64,000 nucleotides of DNA from Flammulina velutipes (GCA_011800155.1 CM022372.1:3038001-3102000); one strand, 5' to 3'. Shown: positions 35,045 through 48,650, counted from the first letter of the stretch. The notes: generated by a model not told the origin, from the letters alone. Program-made: numbers and translations.

Positions 35045-36960
35045 AAGACAACAGATTTGCAGAGAGGAGAGAGCGCGGAGGATGACGTAGAGAAAAGAAT
35101 AACAGATAGAACGAGTCATATATTCACTATAGAGAGAAAGTCATCAATGACGCCTCATAGACGCCTCATACTCCCCGCGCACGATCCGCACGATGGACAC
35201 AATCATGGAGGTGATCACCCGCCTTTCATGAAAAAGGCTGTCCGTCTCACTCACCGTGGTGGGAGACATGACATCGCCCAGCGAGAGGATTTTCGACGAG
35301 CGTCCACCTTGGTTGGAGGCTTCCCCAAAGCCAGAGACGGTGCGTCGTCTGAGATGATCATCCAATGCACGGCCTTCAGGGTTTGAGAAGCGTTGACGTC
35401 GAGGTAGAGGGGTCTGCAACAATTGAAGGTGGAGATGAGGGTCGTTGAGTGTCTGGAGTACGACTAGCGAGAGTCTCTGGATAACGAAGAGCAGTGAGCA
35501 GGCCGATGAGCTTTTTCGGGGTACTTCGCCTCGTTGGTTCCCGCAAGGTCTTGCAGGTCGCTGGCACCAAGAAGGAAAGACGAGTAACGCTATACTGATA
35601 TCCAGGAATCATTGCCTTGCGAAAGTCGCTGTTGACGCGTCACTAGGTTTGCTCTGCGTTACCGGAGGGACTATGCGAGGTGAGGATATGCATTGAAGAA
35701 GGGATAAGACGTACCCTTCCAGTTTAGCATCGAATTGCTGTTGTAGCACCCGGGAGTGGCAGCTGCGTATACCCTACATCCGCGCTTCCGCATCGTCAAT
35801 GCTCACGGCGCTCTAAATGAGCTATCGTCACCTTTGGCTGCAGTCTCGAAAGTCCGCCCGGGCCACCTGCACCGCCATCAAGAAAGGACTCATATAACTG
35901 GGCGCCCTTGTCTATGCTCGTCGCAGGTCTGAGCGCCTCTCTCAACGTGAGGCCATTCTCCGCACACCCACCACGCGCCTTTTGAGCTTTGCTGACGACA
36001 GGCTGGGCAGTGGCAACTCGATGGTCCTCTCCCAGACGTAAGTCCGCACGCCGCCAGATTTGTTCGATGTCGACAATTGGACTGGAAGATGTTACTATAT
36101 GCGTTGCAAAAAAGAGGAGGCGTACCTTTCGACTTCAGCATTGATCTGGCAGATCCTCCAGCGCACGTACATTGCCATTGCGCATGACACCAACGACGCT
36201 CATGACTTCTGATCGTCCCGACCACGCCTGCATCGCCACCAACGCAAGTAGCGACTCATCAAATAGGACGCCATGTCCATGCTTATCAGATATGCGTACA
36301 CGCTTAGTACGGCCCCGCCTTCGGCAGGAGGCCTCGCTGCGCTCGCCCTCTCTCTTCAGCGAGAACCTCCAGCTCGCTGGGGCTGCGCCCCAAACCTGCC
36401 ATTGTTTTCAATTCCACAGGTGATACGTGGTATCGCGACGAGAGCAGTGTGGGCCTCGGTTATGGTGCGCAGCTATCCAAGCAAAATGAATGGACGACCA
36501 CAAAAAGATGAGCAAGACACACCTCCTTCTCGGCCCCACCATTGAATCCAGTTCAAGAAATGCATCAGTCTGCGTCGGATTGAGGGGTAGGCCAAGACGC
36601 GAACCCTTGGTTCGTGTCGTGAGGAGAAAGAGCTCGTTTTGAACGTTGGGTGATTGAGAGCTTTCCTGCCAAAATGTCAGAGCAAAACGGAAGAAGCACA
36701 AGCCATGCTCACCCTTCAGCGATGTGGACACGTCCGACCGGTCGTTTTCACTTTCAAACGTGTTTCTGGCCTATCTGACGGGTAGAATCGTGTACAACGC
36801 CTGTGTATGGCCATCTGAACCCGAGTTCCGCGTCGCCTTCGCTGGGAAGAGGAGTGCACGAGCAGAAGCGAACGTAGTGGAAGACTCTTGGTCGCGAGAG
36901 TCGACGACTCGATGGTGGAGCGAAGAATGGAACCTCCCGCTTTCTGCCGGTTCACACGGT
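35045..36960 (-). pseudogene. Decayed Ser-rich gene copy, block F3
   Basis: The low-coordinate end carries the 3' part of the gene on the minus strand, including R-R-V-I-T-S-M-I-V-S-I-V-R-I-V-R, the same hydrophobic C-terminal frame as at 56692-56753. Upstream are broken pieces such as T-V-S-G-F-G-E (source T-V-S-G-S-G-E) and R-Y-P-E-T-L-A-S-R-T-P-D-T-Q-R (source R-Y-P-E-T-L-A-T-R-T-P-G-A-R-R). Confidence 0.7.
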
Positions 36961-37049
36961 CCTAAAACGGTAATGAACGCCCAACTCGACGCGTTTATGC
37001 GCGTAACGATGTCGATTGGCAATCACAAGGTACAACATAGCTAAAGAAG

Positions 37050-38565
37050 ACTTCCACTATTGTCGTTGTCTAGAATTTCGAGGATATAACGGTTCTAGTT
37101 CTTGACCCACGCCATTTTAGATGTGTTAATTGAGTATGTTTATCGCCCTCGTCTACATCCACTGGTAGGCTCTCCGCTGCCGACGTGTTCCTCCAGTCTG
37201 CCTCTCCCGTTCCGAAATAGATTTTATCAAGAAAGGGAATGCGCATCACGAGCTCTTTCCAGTAGTCAGCCTCTTCGATGAACCACATTGTGAAAGGGTG
37301 AATGCGAGGCGCTTACAATAAGTGCAATGCAATGCATGTATGGCTTCTCGGAAATTGAAGGATGCCAGTATGTGATTATGTGCACCAAAGAATAGGCACT
37401 ATCACGTTGTTGATATGACGCCACACCACCCACGTGCAGTTGCCGGACCGAATACCCCCGATGCTACTCAGGTCCCACTGACTTTAACAACGAACCGTCA
37501 CCATTACCAAGCTCGAAGTCTAGTGTCCTGTCTGTCTCCGATTCAGTAAGCTCTCGTACCGTAAACGGAACGTCCTCTAATGGCTTTCAACGTATTTAGA
37601 ACTATGACGACGCTACGGGCTGGTAAGTAGCATATCTAGAAGTTCCCTACTATAGCTGCACGAACTTACGAATTAGGACGTCTCTCGCTCATTGATACCG
37701 ACGCCAACGCTATTACCTCATCAGCTCTCCCTTGAAGGTGCCTGCATCAAATACGGAAACCCTATGTCGCGTCTCGGTTCGCTATGTTCAAGGGTGAAAT
37801 ATGAGTTGATAACAGAGGTACAACACAACGATCTAACGGTCCCCCGAGCGCACCAGTGCAGGCCTAAATCCTCGCAGGCCTGAATCCTCGTATGAGGTGT
37901 GTCCCGCTGGCGCCTAATTTTCATCATTTGTCGATCGATTCATCTCCCGTCTAACTGTATCTGCCTAGATTGAACATCATATATCGTCCGGGTCCGGCGT
38001 CTCGAAGTTCCATCAACCTCCATCATCTGGAGGGCGAATCGCGGGTCGAGCTCGCGTTTGCAATGGTCTTTTCCTATGTCCTACGGAACACTTTGTCATT
38101 TGGCCAACGCCACGTTACATTTTCTCTTTCAGCCGCTGTAGGTACTGCGTTCCTTCTTCTTGCAATGACTGTCTCATCAAATAACGGCATAGTAGAAGCG
38201 ACGTGATGAAGGGAGGGTGCGCAGTCAATTGAATCGACAGCACTTCCAAACGCGCGCCAACCTCTTGATGATGGTGGTCAATTCATCGCATCAGTCAGAG
38301 AGATCCTTAGGTCTTATTCTATGCATTTATTCGCTTCTGTGGGTTCCTATTTTGCATCAATATACTTCTACTCCTCCTTCAAGCGATGGTATCTCTTTTT
38401 GTTCATTCACCCCCGCGCGCTATTGGCTTCAGCTCAGGTTGTGTACCATCACGTCATTCTGTCACGACATTCACCACTCAATTCATCGAAGCTCTCCGGC
38501 GCTAAACTTGCTGAGCATCGCCTACTTTACGGTATCGCCCCGATTCGCCCGTGAGATTCCATACT
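37050..38565. other. Spacer between the two NLR units, fragments only
   Basis: A 72-codon minus-strand frame (37288-37070, M-W-F-I-E-E-A-D-Y-W-K-E-L) is protein-like but isolated. On the plus strand a short spliced peptide (ATG at 37580, 54-nt intron, stop near 37735) and a hydrophobic frame at 37970-38206 could be parts of a decayed membrane-protein gene. No complete gene can be supported. Confidence 0.3.
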
Positions 38566-38696
38566 CCGCGCTACTGAATCGGGATCAACGGTCACAACGA
38601 GAACGTCGTATCTAGACGCCCTACCTACGGCATCGGTCATGTGAGATTGGTGCTGTAAACAGTGCACGCCTACCTTGCTCTTCACTCACGACCATC

Positions 38697-41600
38697 ATGG
38701 CTAGCAGAATGAAACACTTCGCCCACAGTATCCGCAACAGGACTACCCACAGACCGCCGCCTGATTCTGGTCCCTCGATGCCTTCCCATACGTCTGCGCC
38801 TGCGCCGGTGCCCAGTACCTCGATGAAGGAGAGCGCGAAGTTGGCATGGCATGCGTTCAAGATGGTCTCCAAGAATATCGAGAAATTCCTCGATGGAACG
38901 CCCTTCAAACTTCCCTTCGGTGTTCTCAACACCATAATCGGTATCGCAGATGTAAGTCCCATCCATCTTACTTATATCTACAAAATCTGAAGTGATTGAC
39001 AGAGTCTCATCAATAACCGAGAGTCGATGGCAATTCTCCTCTTACCGATTGGTCAACGCCTGGAAATTGTGAGCTCAGGATTGGATCGAAATAGGTATCC
39101 GGGCGATATCAATTCGACTTGTGAACGCTTCAGCGGGTACGAGTGCATATCATTTTTGTGGGACGATTTTTAACATGCTTCGCGGTTAGGGTGCTCACGG
39201 GGGCTGTAGCCGAACTCAAAGCGATGTATAACCAAGGAATTCTGAAGCGTCTTGTCAATTCCAACGAACATCCACAGCAACTGGCAGACATCTTCCGGCG
39301 TATCGACGAAGCAACAAAGAACTTCGGGGTATGTAGTGTCGTACTTGAGATCTCCGAATTTATGCTAACATGATATGAAGCTGGAGTTGACATTGGCTAT
39401 GGTTAGGCAGGTCAGGGGAATCAAAGAGAGTACAGACGTGAGTAGCCGTCAATAGACAAAATAATGGCGCTGAGATCTTCACAGATCCTTCGTCTTCGCG
39501 ACCTTCGGCCCAGCCGTGAAGCCAGATATACAGAGGTCCAGCGTGACGGTTGCGTAGATGGCACTCGGGAGGAAATCATTGAGAACATCATGGCCTGGTG
39601 TACGGATGACTCGCCCGATTGCCCGCCGATCTACTGGCTTAGCGGTATGGCAGGGACGGGGAAGTCCACGATCGCCTACACGATCTGCGAGAAACTGTAC
39701 GATGACGGGGACGCTTCTCGACGCTTGGGCGCGTCGTTCTTCTGCTCTCGCCAGCTCGAGGGAGCTCGGTTACGGCAGAACATTATCCCTACTATCGCGC
39801 ACGACCTCGCGCATAGCTTTCCGGACTTTGGGCGTGCACTTCTCGCTTCCAAATTCGACGTCCAGCCGCCGCCACTCAAGTCTCACATACGGAGTCTACT
39901 ATCTGGCCCATGGAGGTCCGTCGCTGCCAATTCAAGTCTTCCCCCACTGGTTGTGGTCATAGACGCACTAGATGAGCTGGAGGGAGGACAAGGCTCCCAT
40001 TTTCTGGAACAGCTAATCAGGGAGATGGCCCAATATCCAGGGGGGTTCCAACGCCTCCGGTTTTTTGTCACCAGTCGGCAGGATCCACGCATCGTAACGA
40101 TCTGCGACAGTATCGATTCACGTGCCGTGTGCCGCTTGGAGGAGGTTCCATCGGATATCATCGAGAACGATATTCATCTTTACCTCTGTACCGCGCTCCC
40201 CACTCTCGAAAGATCCACCCTCCGCACTCTTGCCCAACATTCATCCGGTCTTTTTATCTACGCAGCCACTGCGGTGCGCTTCATTATCCCCCCTTCGCAA
40301 GAAGAGAAGCCTACCCTCAGGATGCAGACCGAACGTTTGGATCTCCTACTCAGAGCATGGCCCGACAAATCTGAATGCGGAGTCGACGGCCTGCTCGTTG
40401 ATCATCTGTATGAGGAAGTCCTCGCTCTCTGGCTATCTCCAAAGTCGGAGGTACAACAGATGATTGCTCGGGCCGTCCTCCAAACTGTGATCTGCACCGA
40501 GGAGCCTATTCTCATCACTGACATCCCTCGGTTCTTGGAATTGGAGTTTGATGTAGAAGAGGAGGAAGCATTGAATCTCATCCTATCCCTCCATGCTGTC
40601 CTGTATGTCTTTGAAAATCGTGCATACTCCTATCACAAGTCATTCCTTGACTTCATGACCAACACTACTCGCTTTGCAAGTCAAGAGCTTGCTACATTAC
40701 TCTGTCCCACTCTGGAACGACAGCTTTGTCTCACCACATCCTGTTTTCGTGTCATGCATTTCTTGCGGTTCAACATATGTGATTTGCCATCATCATACCT
40801 CAATGACTCTGAGGTGGATGATCATCTAATACACATTGACGAGAACATTTCTCATGCAATGCGGTATGCTTGTCGCCACTGGGCGAAGCACATGTCAAAG
40901 GCCCCATCTGATGAATGGGTGGTGGAGAAAATACAGGTGACATATTGGAAATGGATGGAGTGTCAGTGGCTGTTCTGGATAGAGGTAATGAACCTCCTCA
41001 AGGTGATTCAGGAATGTTACCCTTTGTTGGTCACAGCACGACAATGGCTTGAGAAGGTGAGCTTCCAACAATGAGCACACACAAATGATGATACTCATTC
41101 CTAACTTGCTAGAATGTCATCCTTGGACTGGAACAAAAGAATAACCTTAAGGCCACAGAAAGCTTTCTCACTTTCTTTGGAAGTACAGCTATGGCAGCAT
41201 CAACCCCTCATCTTTATGTCTCTGCACTTGCCACCTACAATGTGGAATCAACATTGATTTCTAGGTGGCAAGATAGGTTTCCTAAAATCCCTACTATTGC
41301 TGCTATCCTAAATGAGGACCTTCCAATAATAACATCAGAGCTTCCACCCAACTCTGAATATTCCAATTGGTTGTTTTTGGCAGATGGGATACCCATTGTG
41401 GGGTCAGACAATCAAGGAAATTTAGTTTTATGGGACATATCAACAGGTCAAATTCAGGTAGTAGCTATGGAAGAACATGAGAGGATGAATGATTCTTTAA
41501 TGAGAAATGGTTTATCTGCTTCCCAAAATGGGAAATATATTGCAGGACACAATGGAAGCACTGTCTGGATTTGGGAGGTGCCAAAATGGAGGGAACCACA

Positions 41601-43383
41601 CCAGCTGGAAGGATATATTCATATTGGCTCACTGGTTTTCTCGCCAGATGAGACACACATCATGATAGTAGACCAGTGTGGTGTGCACATTTGGGACATA
41701 TCTACCTGGAATAAGCTGCTCAGGCTGGATGTAGGAATTACAGATATCCAATCAATGGAAAGACTGACAGCCTGCTTCTCACCAGATGGGAAGTGCATTG
41801 CATCAGGCATTCATGGCTTTGTTAGAATTTGGGCTGTATCCAACGGAAATGAGCTATACAGACTTCATGTAGAACACAAGGATTTCTTCTTACTAGAGTT
41901 CTCACCAGATGGAACACAGATTTTATCTGGCTCAGGAATAATGAAACCTGTAGGATGGTCCGGGTACTTTAATGGATTCTCAGAACAGACAGTCCAAATC
42001 TGGGACATGTCCAATGGTAAGAAGTTGTACCAGTTGGCTCAAAAAGACATAGATTCAGCCTACTTCTCACCAGATGGGACATTTATTGCATCATTATCTG
42101 GAAAAACTGTTCAAATTTGGGATGCATCTAATGGGAATGAGCTGTACCAGCTGGGTTTGAGTGATTTCATATCAAAAGCCTGCTTCTCACCGAATGAGAC
42201 ACATTTTTTGATGGTATCAGATAATACTATTCATATTTTGGACCCATCAACTGGGAAGGAACTATATCAGCTAGTTGACAGGGAGGACATACAATCAGTC
42301 AGGTTTTCGTTAGATGGGACACATATTCTTTCAAATGGAGACTACTATCTTACGCTCTGGAATGTTCCAACCAAAAAGGCTAAGCAGAGGCACCAGCTGG
42401 CTGGTTCGAGCACTCATGTGGAGACAGTACATTTCTCACCTGATGGGAAACAAATTGTAACTTTGTCAGGGGACGGGACTTTGAGTATCTTGGATGCTAC
42501 AACAGTAACAGAAACACAGCAGCTAAGAATGAGTCAGTCAATTGTAGATGCCTGTTTCACAGAGGATGGGACACATATTATTGGCCACGATCAGGACACT
42601 CAGCTATCTAATGTGTTGTTGACTGGGGAGCTCCTAGAAGCTAATGATGATAATATTCCTGCTTATGAAGCCTTTGATTGTGAGAGATCAGGTACCCTTG
42701 AACCTGTCTGGGGCAGCCCTCTTCGTTTTATCAAGCGTGATGGGCAAATGGATGACATCTTCCACTCACCGTTTACATGTCATGGCTCGAAGAATGTCCA
42801 CACCTTCTCTTTCTCATCAGATGGGTCACAGCTCGTCACTGTGTCAGATGATATAAATGTCATCAGTATATGGGACACATCAACGGGAAATGAGCTGAAT
42901 CGACTGGAAGGACACAGTGATTATATTCCATCAGTCTGTTTCTCCCCAAATGGGAAACAGGTCGTATCAGCATCACATGACACGACAGTGCGCATCTGGG
43001 ACGTGCCGGGTATGCAAACATGTCAATGTAATGAGAGTAAAGACTCCATTCCAGGTGGAGTGCGTCTGGACACATGCCCTTCCTATCATTCACGTGCTGC
43101 TACTTGGACTTTTCTCGACTCAGGTATGTCATTCTTACAGTATCAAAAAAGTCATCACTAATGCATTACAGCCACAATACGCAGAGATTGGCATGTTGAT
43201 TCTGATGAATGGGTCAAATCTTCCAAAGGCGAGAGGTACTTCTGGCTCTCCCAGAATATGTATACCTATCTCAATCGGCCAGATAGTGTTGCAATATCAG
43301 CGAAGGGTTTGGTTGAGGTTGATTTCAGCACCGGACGTTACGGACAGAGATGGGCTGAATGTTATGATCCAAGTGTACCGTAA
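38697..43383 (+). CDS. NLR2: helical N-terminal domain, NACHT, WD40 repeats, C-terminal cap
   Basis: Seven exons (38697-38951, 39003-39136, 39190-39328, 39381-39437, 39485-41056, 41113-43123, 43172-43383) join in frame to 1459 aa. Exons 2, 3, 4, 5 and 7 are exactly as long as in NLR1 (134, 139, 57, 1572, 212 nt), and intron phases agree. Walker A G-M-A-G-T-G-K-S and Walker B V-V-V-I-D-A-L-D-E-L are intact. The WD40 exon has about 12 diverged repeats and is clearly more AT-rich than the NACHT exon. The C-terminal cap (W-V-K-S-S-K-G-E-R-Y-F-W-L-S, G-R-Y-G-Q-R-W-A-E-C-Y-D-P) is almost identical to that of NLR1. The expected role is as for NLR1; the different WD40 sequence implies a different recognition surface. 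Confidence 0.93.
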
Positions 43384-43650
43384 ATATATATACTGCTATA
43401 TGCTATACATTTCTCATTGACGAAAATGTAAAGAATTTATTACCTGAACATTTGAGCCTGACATTTAGGCAGGAAGAGAATTGGACTCCTGGATGCGGCG
43501 CAACAACGCCAGAAGTAAGTCATATTCCAGCATTTACTAATCTTATTCTTCAGATGAGCTACAATCATAGTCGCATCAGTACACACAATCTCTCATCGAA
43601 AAGGTCGAATGTCCACTGTCCTTTTAGGTTTTACACACACACATAGAAGG

Positions 43651-46400
43651 AATTCATGATACTAGTACGATATAAAAGACACGGTACGCAGAGGAGAGAG
43701 CGCGGATAGGGTTAAATAAAACTGAGCCCAAGTAACGAGTCATACACAAGAAAGAGAAAGAAAAAAGTCATCTGGACCAGCGACTAGCCTCAGCGGCGCC
43801 TTATACTCCCCTCCAAGCAATCCGCAGGATGAACACGATCATGAAGTCGGTCCCCAGCATTTCTACCCAACATCTGAGAAAAAGGCCTCTCCGTCTCGCT
43901 ACTAGTGTTAGGAGACGTGACCTCCTCCTACGTTGTGATTTTCAACAAGTCTTGGGCGCAAGACCCTCCCCAGACCTGGAGACAGTCTATCTATGGAGAT
44001 CATCCAACGTGGGACCCTTGTCCGGTTTCGAGAAGCGCTCATTGGTGTTAAGGGGAGCGTCGACTCCGACAGTAAGGGTGGTGGTGGTCGTAGGCTCGGC
44101 AACATTGGAGATAGAGGTCAAAGTGCGCCATCGAGCACCTAGAATGCGAGTGACGAGCGTCTCTGGGTAACGCAACGCGGAGGACAGGGTGTCGGCAGCC
44201 ATATTGGTGTTTCTGCGTCTCGTCGTTTCCCTCTCGCGAAGGATCTTGCTGACACTGAGGAGGAGAGCAGTGACCGCCCTCCCAAGATCCTCTCCCGCCC
44301 TGACCCCCTCACGAAAGTCGCTCCCGACCCTCCGCCAGACTTGTTCGACGTCGCCCGTAGGACTAGAAAATATAAGTATAGGCGTTGAAAGCTGTAAGGA
44401 ACGTACCCTTCGACTTCAGCATTGATCTGCTCCTCCAACGCACGCGAGTTGCCATTGCGCATCACACCTTGCACCCTCTCAGCGGCATTGACGACACTCA
44501 TAGCCCCGCGGATAAGCTCGTCCTCGCCTCTCGCAGCAGTCTCGAACGTCCAGAGACTTCCCCTCAGCGGACTAGGCAGCCCACTCATCTGGCTGCGATT
44601 GTCATACTCAAACGACGAATGCGAGGACGACGGCGATGAGATCTCTGGCGACAGATCGAGATGTTCTTGTTCAGCGAGAAGATAGACGATGAGAACGAAT
44701 GTGTATGCGTGGATCGCAAGAGCCTCGCTGGCGCCCGAGTCACCACCCCACTCTACGCGCTCTGCATCATTGACGACGCTCATAGCGCCAGTCTCGATCA
44801 TGAACATCCCTAGTACCCCACCCGTCCTGCACCGCCAACTGCCAACCTATGTAGCGGCTTGTCAAGGAACAGTATCTATGCTCGTTGTAGATCTAGGACC
44901 CTTCGACACTTCCTCGTAGTCCCAGCTCGTCTTCTTATTGCGACTCGAAGACGATATCCGTAGCCGAAGGGGATGGTACGAGCGCAGGGAGTACGAACGA
45001 TGAGCGTCTACGCTCATTCGATCTCACTGCGAGTGGTGGGGAGGTGAAGGGAGAGGATATCTGGGCGCATCTTGGAGAGCTACCGTTCGTCCGTGGATAT
45101 CGAACACAGATCGCCGAACGCGAGCCCCTCTGATATGGCTCGGAGAAACGTCGACTGTGACCCGTATACGAATGGACGTCGATGGCGAGGGTAGAAGTGG
45201 TGGTAGCGACAACATTGAAGGTGGGGTGGAGATGGAGGTGAGGGTACGTCCTCTGAGGCCAGGAGTGTAAGGAGCGAGGGTCTCTGAATAACGCAGAACC
45301 GGTAATGGGCCCTCGGCAGCCATGCTCGTATTACGCCTCAAGGGCTCCATCTCGTGAATAACCATGCCGGCGCTGAGGAGGAGGGCGGGACAGGTCGACC
45401 AAAGATCATCCTCGTTTGAGCTGGCACCCTGGCGAAAGTCACTACCGTCACGGCGCCAGACTTGTTCGACGTGGCCAGCATGACTGGAAGATATGTATAC
45501 ACGCCTTGGAAGTTAGAGGAGACGCACCCTTCAACTTCTACCGGAACGTCCGCATTGATCTGCTGTTCCGAAGAGCGTATGAATGCATGACCTGTTGTAC
45601 CCGCTCTGACTTGACGACGCTCATGGTACCCGTATTGATGGGGAACGTCCTGAGGCTCTCCACCTGTCCAAGTAGTAGCGATTCGTGGAGCTGGGAGGCT
45701 TTGTCGTATTCCCTCGAAGCCCTTTGAGTCTCCTGGTCGTCGCCCATCCTCGATTACGGGACTCTGCGGTAGCCAGAGTCCGGTCGAACGGACGAGCATT
45801 CGCGACGAACGTTACACGACTTGAAGGATCTGGAGGACGGGGGTTCTTCGCGAGATCATATCGCAAAGGTCGGGTCCCGGCCAGTGGTGCGCGACTGCAA
45901 GTAAGGTAAATGAGCGACCACGAAAAAGACCAACAACACACACCAGTCCAGTCAAAATTGCGCTCTGGGATACACCACAATCATGCCTTGTCCTCGTATG
46001 GTGTGGGAGGGAAGGAACTCGCTTGTGAACGTTGTGTGCTTGAGAAGCCTGGTAGCATTTCCTGCTGAAACGTCAGAACAAGACGGAAGAGGAACAAATG
46101 GTGCTCACCTTTCGACAATCTGAAAGCATTCAATGGGTCGCTCTCACTTGGAAAAGTCTTTGGCGCTGATGTCCGTGTCGGCGTGTCCTATCTGACAACC
46201 ACGGACGGCGGTTTTCGTCGCTAGACGGCCATTTGACGCGGGGCCCTTCGCCTTCGCTGGGAGCAGGAGGTGCACAAGCATAATGTGAGCGTAGCAGGTG
46301 GTACTTCGCGCATCTTTGTGACTTGTGACTGTCGCAAGCGTCGATGAAAGGATAACGGAAAAATCACGAGGAGCCGCGAGCAAAATTTGCCTCGGTTTCT
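43651..46400 (-). pseudogene. Decayed Ser-rich gene copies, block F4 (best preserved)
   Basis: The minus strand contains two tandem modules. The younger (44.8-43.65 kb) keeps S-P-E-I-S-S-P-S-S-S-H-S-S-F-E-Y-D-N-R-S. After an internal deletion it continues T-F-E-T-A-A-R-G-E-D-E-L-I-R-G-A-M-S-V-V-N and N-G-N-S-R-A-L-E-E-Q-I-N-A-E-V-E-G, then the intron and part of the last exon. Similarity reaches the 3' flank of the intact gene (GAATTCATGATACTAGTACG at 43652 versus the inverted sequence near 56892). The older module (46.4-45.0 kb) retains E-S-L-x-T-F and T-M-S-V-V-K-S-E-R-V-Q. The start and the long middle part of the gene are missing, so it is a truncated inverted duplicate. Confidence 0.8.
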
Positions 46401-46959
46401 GCCGACTCTCACGGTCCTAAAGTGGTAATGAACGCCAGACGACGCAACGTATCAGCAAGCTGGACATGTAACAATGTCGATTCACATTCACCTGGTAGTA
46501 CGAAAGTTCCACGGTTGAACACATCGAACATGCATTCGAAACCTCTGAAACTCCATCCAACCCGATGCACTGATTATGATCGCCTACGACGCTACGATAC
46601 TCGTGTGTCAAACCACATCAATAGACAAGCAAATTATCGTGTGCAAAGTACCAAGACTGCATGTTGTACTGCAAGATATATCTTCTCTCCAAGTTGATGT
46701 GTTCATATAGTAAGAGGACACCGTATGTAGTCATGGTTTTCCGTGGCATCATATCAGGTCGCGTTGAGTTTTCAGTGTTACTGGAGACAATGTGTGGTAC
46801 CGTCGCGCCACAATTAGAGAAATCAGGTACAGATGCTAAAGTCACTCTGGCTGAGAAAATCGCTGGCCCGAAGCGCTACAAGATTATCGTGTACTTGTGT
46901 GAAATTGGTCTCCTGAGGCCCGCGGTCATATGTTATTGCTGTTCATCTTGATCCGTTAC

Positions 46960-47580
46960 GCTTCAAATCTTTTTCCTCTACTACTAGAGTGGCCCGAGCG
47001 GTCGTCGAGGCAATTACTGCCTCAGACGTGAAAGAAACGATGATGTTACGGCGAGGACAATACAGTGGTAATGTAGAAGGTGAAGGTACGTCTTCTGGCG
47101 CCAGGAGTACAAGTATCGAGGGTCTCTGGATAACACAGAGCAGGAGATGGTCCTCGGCAGCCATACTAGTCGTATTACGCATTGTTGCATCCCTCTCGTG
47201 TATAACCATCCTGGCACTGGGGAGGGGAGCGTGACAGTACCAAAGATCATCTTCCGAGTCTGCATACATGGCACTTTGACGAAAGTCACTACTGACACGG
47301 AGCCAGATCAGTAGCACTGTAAGATACAAGCACACGCGCTGAAAGAGAGGAGATGCACCTTTCTACTCGAATGCCCACATTGATCTGCTTTTCCGAAGCG
47401 AGTAACCTGCCGTTGCGCATGAACGCATGAACGCATGGACTTTGTACCCGCTCTGGCGCCTTGACGGAGCTCATGAAACCCATCTCAACGGACGGTACTT
47501 TGACTTCGCCCCCACCACCACGCGGCCAAGTAGCAGCGACTTATAGTCCTCGTCGCACTCCCTCGAAGCCCCGTCCTATC
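46960..47580 (-). pseudogene. Decayed Ser-rich gene fragment, block F5
   Basis: Shorter fragment with the same minus-strand motifs as the older modules (exon-intron border near 47330, G-F-M-S-S-V-K-A-P-E-R-V-Q near 47480-47440, R-D-P-R-Y-L-Y-S-W-R-Q-K-T-Y near 47100). It ends shortly before gene A copy 2. Confidence 0.55.
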
Positions 47581-47770
47581 TGTCTTATCATCCTTTAACC
47601 CTTTTTTGAGAGAACATTCAAATTTAGCGCTGTCAACTCTATTGTTTAGTACTTGAATTAACTTGCATGACCGTACAATTTTCGCTTTGCCGCACAATGA
47701 GCCACATTTACCACGTGTCAAGACATCAAGCAGCTGACGTCAGCCATTTACAGCATTGTTGACAACCACC

Positions 47771-48355
47771 ATGTCCCAATCTTCGGTCAGTCCGCACAGC
47801 GAATAGATGGTTACGTTTACTAACCTCTTTATGCAGGATTATGATGACCCCGCTGGTCCATGGCAGAGAATTCCCGATAATTACAGGCCTAGCGTCAAAG
47901 ACCGCTATTGCCCGCATCAGCTCGAACTCGGCGTCGGCGTTAACGAGGAGGAAATGCGCCAATTCGCAAAGTATATTGGCGCCAACGATGAAGGGAGCAT
48001 CGGCTCCATCATCAACGAGGTGAAAGCCTACTGCACAAAGCACTGTCAAATGCCACGCTACATTCCAAGAATCAAGTACCGAATGCTCGCCGACCCCGAT
48101 ACACGCTATGGGTTCTGCATACTCAGCAATTACGACCTCGGCGACGTCAATCCTGACGACTTTGATAGGGCGTTTTACCTCCTGCAAAAGATGTGGCAAG
48201 CGGCGGGCATTCAGAAAAAGACGCTGTGGCACTTGAGTGCGACAAATGCTCGTGCGGATGACGCGAGAAAGGCGAGTAACCTACTTCGATTGTCAAACCC
48301 ACTAACCCATTCATATTAGATGTGGGGAGAGCCTGCGTGGGGAGAGCCAAACTGA
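47771..48355 (+). CDS. Gene A, copy 2: small uncharacterised NLR-linked protein
   Basis: Exons 47771-47785, 47837-48271 and 48320-48355 give 161 aa. The middle exon is exactly 435 nt, as in copy 1, and about 95% identical in protein by eye (D-Y-D-D-P-A-G-P-W-Q ... A-R-A-D-D-A-R-K). Intron 2 starts AAG|GCGAGT, again a GC donor, and ends TATTAG. The C-terminus is M-W-G-E-P-A-W-G-E-P-N. Differences are mostly silent or conservative, so the protein seems to be under purifying selection in both units. It lies 0.3 kb upstream of gene B on the same strand. Confidence 0.78.
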
Positions 48356-48650
48356 ATGAGACAATACAAATATGCTAATAACCTGGGCTACACGAGGAAT
48401 GTAGGCGACTTAGCTTTGTTCGGCAACTGCACTATGTGCGTCGATATTCAATTGCATCACTTAAGTATATCCATCGTTCTATAAGTCTCATCGCGCGGGA
48501 GGCTACGCTATCAATTGCAAAATATCGAACGTGAAGTAGATAAGAACAGGAAGTCGAAAGGAAGCACATGGACGTTTGGCGTGGGAAAGGACCACACTGA
48601 TTGCGTCTGGGGTAGAAGGTGTCATTTGGAGCCCCTTCCCTTATCCCACC

